DNA from: CAVQBJ01 sp963724405
GTDB lineage: Bacteria; Actinomycetota; Thermoleophilia; Solirubrobacterales; Solirubrobacteraceae
Length of the DNA: 64,000 bases
Direction: 5' to 3'
NCBI GenBank assembly: GCA_963724405.1
Contig: CAVRUQ010000012.1
Location: 1 to 64,000, forward strand
Shown piece after piece: positions 58,892-64,000 of the stretch (positions within the stretch are counted from its first letter, which is position 1; the number at the start of each line of letters is the position of its first letter). The position numbers were made by a program, and so were the translations under genes. Below the pieces are notes generated by a model. The model worked only from the letters and a program-made list of their open reading frames with translations, did not search any database and was not told the origin of the DNA.

Positions 58892-60328
58892 TCAGCCGAC
58901 CGCCGCACCGGCGAGCGCGAGGAGCTCGCTGAAGGACTCCTCCATGCCCTGCGCGAGCACGTGCAGATCGGGCACGCTGTCGCGGTCGGCGGCGAGGCCG
59001 AAGCACATCGTGCCGTCGTAGCTGAACATCGCGATCCCGATGGCGCGATCGGCCGCGAGGGGCACGAGCGGAAGCAACTCCCGCATCGGGCAATCGAGCG
59101 CATACAGCTTCGTCCGCGGACCGGGAACGTTCGTGATCGTGAGATTGAAGAGCCGCGGCGCGTACAGCTGGCCCGCGAGGTGGACGTGCAGCGCCGGCGG
59201 CGCGAGGCCGGTCAGGTCGATCAGCGTGGTTGCACCGACCACCTTGTGACCCTCCTTGAGCTTGTGCGACTCCGCGACGACGCGCCCGAGGCGTGCGCCC
59301 GGGTCCGGCTCGTCGACGGGCAGGTGCACGAACAGCGTCGATACACGATTGCCCATGTGGAGCTCGTCCTCGGCCGCCCGCACGTTCACCGGGACCATCG
59401 CCCGCAGTCCGGGCGCACCCGGGAGATCGTCGCCTCGGTCCAGCAGCATGCGCCGCAGACCACCGGCGGCGACCGCGAGCGCGACGTCGTTGACGGTACC
59501 GCCGAGGGTGCGCCGAACGGCGTTGATCTCGTCGAGGCGCAGACGCACGGCGCGGAAGCGGCGTGTCGGCCCGATCGGGTGGTTGAGGCTCGTGTGCGGC
59601 GCGGCGATCAGTTCGTTGCGCGCGAGCAGCTCGGCGAGCTTGGCGGTGTGGTCGACGATCCCCGGCAGCCGTTGCGGGTGCAGGGCGAGGCCGACGCCGG
59701 CGCGCGCGCCGCGCACCAGCAGCCCGGGCGGCGCCCACCACGGCCGGCCCGACGAGTCGTTGCCCGCGAGCGGGTCCGTCTCGATCTCGGCGCGCGCGGT
59801 GCCGGCGGCCCGTCGCGCCGTCACGGCCCGCGGCTTCCGGGGCTCGCTGTCGAGCAGCATCTGCCCGATGTCGAGCGAGCCGACGCCGTCGACGAGGCTG
59901 TGATGCAGCTTCGTCGCCGCCGCCCAGCGTCCGCGGGCCAGGCCGTCGACGATCACCATCTCCCAGAGCGGCCGCGTGCGATCGAGGCGGTGCGAGAAGA
60001 AGTCTCCCGCCCATTCGAACAGCTCCTCGTCTCCTCCGGGCGCCGGCAGCATCGCGCGTCGGACGTGATCGCTGACGTCGAAGCCCTCGACCCGTTCCCA
60101 GGTCGGCCAGTGCAGCCCGCCGATGTGCGTCGTCGACAGCCGCTGACTGAAGCGTGGCACCGGGTCGAGCCGGGGCGCCATCTCGGCGATCAGGCGTTGC
60201 ACCGGCGGCGCACCCGATCCGGTCGGGGAGTCGAACACCATCACCGCGCCGATGTGCATCGTGCCACCCTCGTCGAGTTGCTCGAGCTCGAGGAACGTCG
60301 CGTCGAGGGGGCTCAGTTGCTCGCCCAT
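58892..60328 (-). CDS. Wax ester synthase/diacylglycerol acyltransferase 1
   Basis: A 478-residue WS/DGAT. The acyltransferase motif HHSLVDG is at 142-148; PLSPLDATFLELE at the start and NLTITNVPGP near the end are family landmarks. It makes wax esters or triacylglycerols from acyl-CoA. The ATG at 60328 has GGAGGAAACG just upstream, so longer frames are rejected. Confidence 0.9.
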   Translation of the reverse strand: MGEQLSPLDATFLELEQLDEGGTMHIGAVMVFDSPTGSGAPPVQRLIAEMAPRLDPVPRFSQRLSTTHIGGLHWPTWERVEGFDVSDHVRRAMLPAPGGDEELFEWAGDFFSHRLDRTRPLWEMVIVDGLARGRWAAATKLHHSLVDGVGSLDIGQMLLDSEPRKPRAVTARRAAGTARAEIETDPLAGNDSSGRPWWAPPGLLVRGARAGVGLALHPQRLPGIVDHTAKLAELLARNELIAAPHTSLNHPIGPTRRFRAVRLRLDEINAVRRTLGGTVNDVALAVAAGGLRRMLLDRGDDLPGAPGLRAMVPVNVRAAEDELHMGNRVSTLFVHLPVDEPDPGARLGRVVAESHKLKEGHKVVGATTLIDLTGLAPPALHVHLAGQLYAPRLFNLTITNVPGPRTKLYALDCPMRELLPLVPLAADRAIGIAMFSYDGTMCFGLAADRDSVPDLHVLAQGMEESFSELLALAGAAVG

Positions 60329-60591
60329 CGTTTCCTCCCGTCGGAGCCGCCGAGATTCCGTGCGCCTCGGTCGCCTCGACGCTACGGCGCCCGGCCGGCG
60401 AGGCGCATCGGCAGCGGGCACGGATCACGCTCGGTAGAACGCACACCGGCTCCGCAACCACGCGCTCGCGGCCGGACCGCGAGCGTGACTCCTTTCCCCG
60501 TTCATCGCGCGCCGGGGAACGCACGAGGCCCGCATCGACACCCGGTAGTTATCACGGTTGCGCCGCACCGGCGAACGTTGAGAATCGGCAC

Positions 60592-61719
60592 ATGGAGGAG
60601 AGCGTCAAGCCGGCAAACGGCGAGCATTGGCTCACGCTCGAGGGGCGCGCCGTCAGCCCGAACGGCGGTCGGACGTATTCGAGCCGCATCGGCGCGATCG
60701 GCGCCTCGGTTCCCGAGCTGCGGGTCACCAGCGACGAGCTCATGGCGAGCACGAGGCACCGGACCCACATCGAGCTCGAGCGGCTCACGGGCATCCACGA
60801 GCGCCACGTCGTCAGTGAGCGCGAGGACGCCTTCACCCTCGCGCTCGGTGCGGCGCGCGACGCCCTCGCCCGCGCGGATTGCGCGGCGGAGGACCTCGAC
60901 GTGCTGATCGTGTCGAGCATCAGCCGCTACGTCGGCGACCTACGGGAGCAGCTCGAGCCGCCCCTGAGCCTGTCGATCAAGGAGGCGACCGGCGCCGGGC
61001 AGGCGATGAGCTTTGACCTCACGAACGCGTGCGCCGGAATGATGACCGGCGTATTCGTCCTCAACGACATGATCCGATCGGGCCGGATCCGGCGGGGCAT
61101 GGTCGTCAGCGGCGAGTACATCACCCACCTCGGCCGCAACGCCGCGCGCGAGGTCCGCACGGTGATGAGCGACCAGCTCGCCTCGCTCACCCTCGGCGAC
61201 GCGGGCGCCGCCGTGATCCTCGAGCGCGCGCCCGACGGCGCTCCCGGCATCGAGGTGGCCGGCTTCACGACGCTGTCCGAGCACAGCCGCCTGTGTCTGG
61301 CGTTTCCGGCCAAGATCGGGCGCGGAGCGACGATGCACACCGACGCGCGGGAGATCCACAAGGTCGCCACCGAGGCCTCGCTGCCGTTGCTGATCGAGGC
61401 CCTCGACCAGGCCGGGCTCGCGTTCGATGACATCGACTACCTGATCCCCCACCAGACCTCCGCCCGCGCGATCAAGAAGGGCGCCCAGCAGCACGCCGAG
61501 AAGGTGGGGGTCGCGCCCAAGCACGTGGTCGTGACGGTCGACGAGTTCGGCAACACCGCGTCGACGACGCATTTCGTCGCGCTGTGGAAGTACCTCAACG
61601 AGGGCCGCCTCGCCGCGGACGACCGGGTGTTGCTCCTGTCGCTCGCCTCGGGCCTGGAGGTGGGAGTCGTGATCTTCAAGATCGGAGAGCTGGTCGGACG
61701 CTATGGGCACGATCATTGA
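60592..61719 (+). CDS. Ketoacyl synthase III-like protein A
   Basis: A 375-residue thiolase-fold enzyme with a complete KAS III triad: C147 (TNACAGMMTG), H287 (IPHQTSARA) and N321 (FGNTAST). The N-terminus (SSRIGAIGASVPELRVTSDEL) is FabH-like. It could start or condense acyl chains, in a FabH- or OleA-like reaction. The ATG at 60592 has only a weak ribosome-binding site. It overlaps the next gene by 17 nt. Confidence 0.85.
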   Translation: MEESVKPANGEHWLTLEGRAVSPNGGRTYSSRIGAIGASVPELRVTSDELMASTRHRTHIELERLTGIHERHVVSEREDAFTLALGAARDALARADCAAEDLDVLIVSSISRYVGDLREQLEPPLSLSIKEATGAGQAMSFDLTNACAGMMTGVFVLNDMIRSGRIRRGMVVSGEYITHLGRNAAREVRTVMSDQLASLTLGDAGAAVILERAPDGAPGIEVAGFTTLSEHSRLCLAFPAKIGRGATMHTDAREIHKVATEASLPLLIEALDQAGLAFDDIDYLIPHQTSARAIKKGAQQHAEKVGVAPKHVVVTVDEFGNTASTTHFVALWKYLNEGRLAADDRVLLLSLASGLEVGVVIFKIGELVGRYGHDH

Positions 61720-62602
61720 GGCGACGGCCACGGCGACGGCGCACCGCCGGCCGCGCGCGACGGGCGCGCTGAAGCTCGCCGACAGCGCCGCCCGCTCGTG
61801 TCTGGAGCGCTCGCGCCGCTCGGCCCATGAGCTCGATCTGCTCATCAACGCGGGCGTCTACCACGACAAGAACATGAGCGAGCCCGCGTTGGCGGCCCTC
61901 ATTCAGGAGGACATCGGTGCGAACCCGGACCGCGGGCCCGGCGCGGACCACGGAACCTTCTCGTTCGACGTGTCCAACGGCGCCTGCGGGCTGCTGACGG
62001 GCATCGAACTGGTCGACGGCATGCTCACCTCGGGCACGATCGACCTCGGCATGGTGGTCGCGAGCGACATGGACCCGGAGCCGGGCATCTCGGAGGAGTT
62101 TCCCTTCCCCTCCGTGGGCGGCGCCGTTCTGCTGAGCCGCGACGACTCCCACGCGGGCTTCACGGCGTTCCGATTCGCCACGTTCCCCGAGTACGCCGAG
62201 CTGTTCCGAAGCTACGTCGACTGGCACGAGGATGCCCGGCGGGGGCTCGCCCATCACGGCCGCAACATCCTCACGGTCGATATCGCCGAGTCGTATGCCG
62301 ATCGGGCGCTCGAGTGCGCCGAGTCGACGGCCCGCGAGCTGGCGGCGGAGCAGGCGCTCCCCCTCGCCGACGTCGACCTTCTCGTGGCGACCGCGTCGGT
62401 TCCGGGCTTCGCCGACGCGCTGGCGAGGCGGCTCGGCGTATCCGCCGACCGGATCGCCTCGGCGGCGGACGGCCTCGGCCACGCGCACACGGCCGCGCCG
62501 GCGCTGGCGCTGGAGTGCGCAGACCTCGCGGCGGCGCGTACGGTCATGTTCGTCTCGGCGGGCGCGGGGATCACGGTCGCGGCCGCGCTGTATCGGGCGT
62601 GA
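61703..62602 (+). CDS. Ketoacyl synthase III-like protein B, incomplete triad
   Basis: A 299-residue paralogue of protein A, shorter at the N-terminus. The Cys is kept as C95 (VSNGACGLLTG). The region aligning with the His motif of A reads VATASVPGF, so the His is gone, and the Asn site reads DGLGHAHTA, with His near it. It may be an accessory subunit that pairs with A, like a chain-length factor, or it may have a changed chemistry. The overlap with A implies coupled expression. Confidence 0.75.
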   Translation: MGTIIEATATATAHRRPRATGALKLADSAARSCLERSRRSAHELDLLINAGVYHDKNMSEPALAALIQEDIGANPDRGPGADHGTFSFDVSNGACGLLTGIELVDGMLTSGTIDLGMVVASDMDPEPGISEEFPFPSVGGAVLLSRDDSHAGFTAFRFATFPEYAELFRSYVDWHEDARRGLAHHGRNILTVDIAESYADRALECAESTARELAAEQALPLADVDLLVATASVPGFADALARRLGVSADRIASAADGLGHAHTAAPALALECADLAAARTVMFVSAGAGITVAAALYRA

Positions 62603-64000
62603 TCCGTCCAGCCGTGAGCGGTGAGCCCGGTCGCGCCCCGGGGGCGGCCGTGCCCGCCCCCGACCAGCTCAGCGCGCTCGACGCCACGTTCCTGGAGCTC
62701 GAGCAGGCCGACGACAGCGCGCTGATGCACATCGGCGGTGCCTTCGTGTTCGAGGCGCTGCCCGGCGGTGACACCCCGACCATCGGGCAGGTGCGCGAGC
62801 AGCTCGACCGGCGGCTCGACCTCCTGCCGCGCTACCGCCAGCGGCTGACCGAGCCCCGCACCGGCGGACTGGCCTGGCCCTCTTGGGAGCGCGACGAGCA
62901 CTTCGACCTCGAGGCGCAGGTGCGCCACGCCACGCTCCCGCCGCCCGGGGAGCAGCCCGACCTGCTCGACTGGATGTCCGACTTCTACTCACACCGCCTG
63001 GACCGCAGCCGTCCGTTGTGGCAGATGGTGCTGCTCGACGGCTTGGCCAAAGGCCGTTGGGCGTTGGTGTGGAAGACCCACCACTGCCTCGTGGACGGCG
63101 TCGGCTCGGTCGACGTCACCCACCTGCTGCTCGACGCGGAGCCCGAGCCGCACGAGCCATCGGCCGTGGAGGAGTCGCCCGCGCCGGCCGCGCACGAGCA
63201 CCCGCACGCCTGGCTGCCGCACCCGCCCGAGCCCCTTCGGCAGGTGGTCGGTTCCGGCCTCGCCGCCGCCCGCGCCGGCGCGCTCGCGCTCCGGCATCCA
63301 CGCGAGGCGCTCGAGCGATCGCGTGCGGTGATCGACCTGCTCGTGCGCGACGAGCTGATCGCGGCGCCCGACTCGAGCCTCAACGTGCCGATCGGGGCGA
63401 CGCGGAGCATCGCGACCGTCCACGTCGAGCTGGCCGAGCTGCGCGCGATCGGGTCGGCGCTCGGGGGCAAGATCAACGACGTCGTGCTGTGCGCCGCCAC
63501 CGCCGCCATACGTGAGCTGCTGCTCGCCCGGGGTGACGATCCGCCGCGCCAGGGGCTGCGGGCGATGGTGCCGGTCAGCATCCGCCGCGAGGGCGACCAC
63601 GCCGATCTCGGCAACAAGGTCTCCTCGCTGTTCGTGGATCTGCCGGTCGCCGAGCCCGACGCCCTGCGCCGCTACCGCCTCGTGCGGGCGGCGGTGGCGA
63701 AGCAGAAGACGGGCGGGCAGGCACTCGGGGCCAGCACCGTGACCGGCCTGGCCGAGCTCGCACCGCCCGTGCTGCACGCCGTGATCGCGCGCTCGCTGTT
63801 CGCGAGCCGGCTGTTCAACGTCACGATCACCAATGTCCCCGGCCCGCCGCAGCGGCTGTACTCGTCCGGCGCGCCGATGGTCGACATCCTGCCGTTCGTG
63901 CCGCTCGCGGCCGGGCACGCGCTCGGCATCGCGGTCGTCTCCTACGCCGGGGGGCTGACGTTCGGACTGTGCGCCGATCGAGTCGCCGTGCCCGACCTCG
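62599..64000 (+). CDS. Wax ester synthase/diacylglycerol acyltransferase 2 (partial)
   Basis: The frame opens at the GTG at 62599, overlapping the KAS-like B stop as GTGA, and is still open at the window end. It covers 467 residues, with LSALDATFLELEQ early, HHCLVDG at 161-167 and NVTITNVPGPPQ near residue 410. About 10-30 residues are probably missing. Coexpression with two KAS III-like proteins suggests it esterifies their product. Confidence 0.88.
   Translation, partial: MIRPAVSGEPGRAPGAAVPAPDQLSALDATFLELEQADDSALMHIGGAFVFEALPGGDTPTIGQVREQLDRRLDLLPRYRQRLTEPRTGGLAWPSWERDEHFDLEAQVRHATLPPPGEQPDLLDWMSDFYSHRLDRSRPLWQMVLLDGLAKGRWALVWKTHHCLVDGVGSVDVTHLLLDAEPEPHEPSAVEESPAPAAHEHPHAWLPHPPEPLRQVVGSGLAAARAGALALRHPREALERSRAVIDLLVRDELIAAPDSSLNVPIGATRSIATVHVELAELRAIGSALGGKINDVVLCAATAAIRELLLARGDDPPRQGLRAMVPVSIRREGDHADLGNKVSSLFVDLPVAEPDALRRYRLVRAAVAKQKTGGQALGASTVTGLAELAPPVLHAVIARSLFASRLFNVTITNVPGPPQRLYSSGAPMVDILPFVPLAAGHALGIAVVSYAGGLTFGLCADRVAVPDL

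Overview
The window is GC-rich, gene-dense DNA from an actinomycete-type bacterium. A bc1:aa3-type oxidase operon with a di-haem QcrC and a menaquinol-type PDWY cytochrome b, a complete hopanoid operon, WS/DGAT wax-ester/triacylglycerol synthases and SigB/SigF-like promoters all point to Actinomycetota. The combination fits Thermoleophilia (Solirubrobacterales) best, but the sequence alone does not prove the order. No rRNA, intact tRNA, CRISPR array, insertion sequence or phage module was seen.

Layout. 1-6.2 kb: the start of a lipoprotein, a small Cys/His protein, and a formate dehydrogenase operon (small DNA-binding-like protein, cysteine-type FdhA, FdhB, NrfD). 6.2-10.4 kb: small membrane proteins, a STAS-domain protein and an acetate/succinate-type transporter. 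10.5-15.5 kb: an SDR and a GH15 glucoamylase/trehalase, divergent from a frame-broken MFS transporter. 15.4-22.7 kb: ctaC-ctaD-ctaF-ctaG-qcrC-qcrA-qcrB, joined by 4-nt overlaps. 22.8-29 kb: small proteins, a giant fused double MFS transporter and a second GH15. 29-35.1 kb: a PoxB-like ThDP enzyme, an enolase-superfamily dehydratase and a FAD/Fe-S oxidoreductase. 35.2-39.4 kb: a Crp/Fnr-family regulator, CBS, OsmC-like and CsbD-like stress proteins, and a secreted LppP/LprE-like protein. 39.5-41.6 kb: GlgX. 41.8-51.5 kb: shc-hpnC-hpnD-hpnE-[hpnG::ispH]-hpnH followed by a two-component system. 51.7-55.4 kb: two large repetitive secreted proteins. 55.6-64 kb: lipid genes (SDR, SRPBCC, acyl-CoA ligase, two WS/DGATs, two KAS III-like proteins); the last runs off the window.

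The most interesting signal is regulatory. A 14-bp dyad, GTCAG-N4-CTGAC, occurs perfectly six times, nearly always just upstream of genes: the lipoprotein, a membrane protein, the GH15/MFS divergon, ctaC, and the Crp/Fnr-family gene itself. Degenerate or variant copies precede the pox operon and the STAS gene. Several of the same promoters carry a SigB/SigF-like -10 (GGGTA), often with GGATT or GGTTC exactly 15 nt upstream and the start codon only 10-13 nt downstream. Together these suggest an undescribed regulon in which the 35.2-36.1 kb Crp/Fnr protein and an alternative sigma factor control respiration, pyruvate oxidation and storage-sugar use.

Other notable points: the CtaD lacks the conserved proton-channel residues and no ctaE is present in the cluster; HpnG is fused to IspH; two MFS transporters are fused; one of two adjacent KAS III proteins has lost part of its catalytic triad. 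Frame breaks in the MFS gene, qcrC and possibly the CBS and CsbD genes are either real decay or assembly errors.
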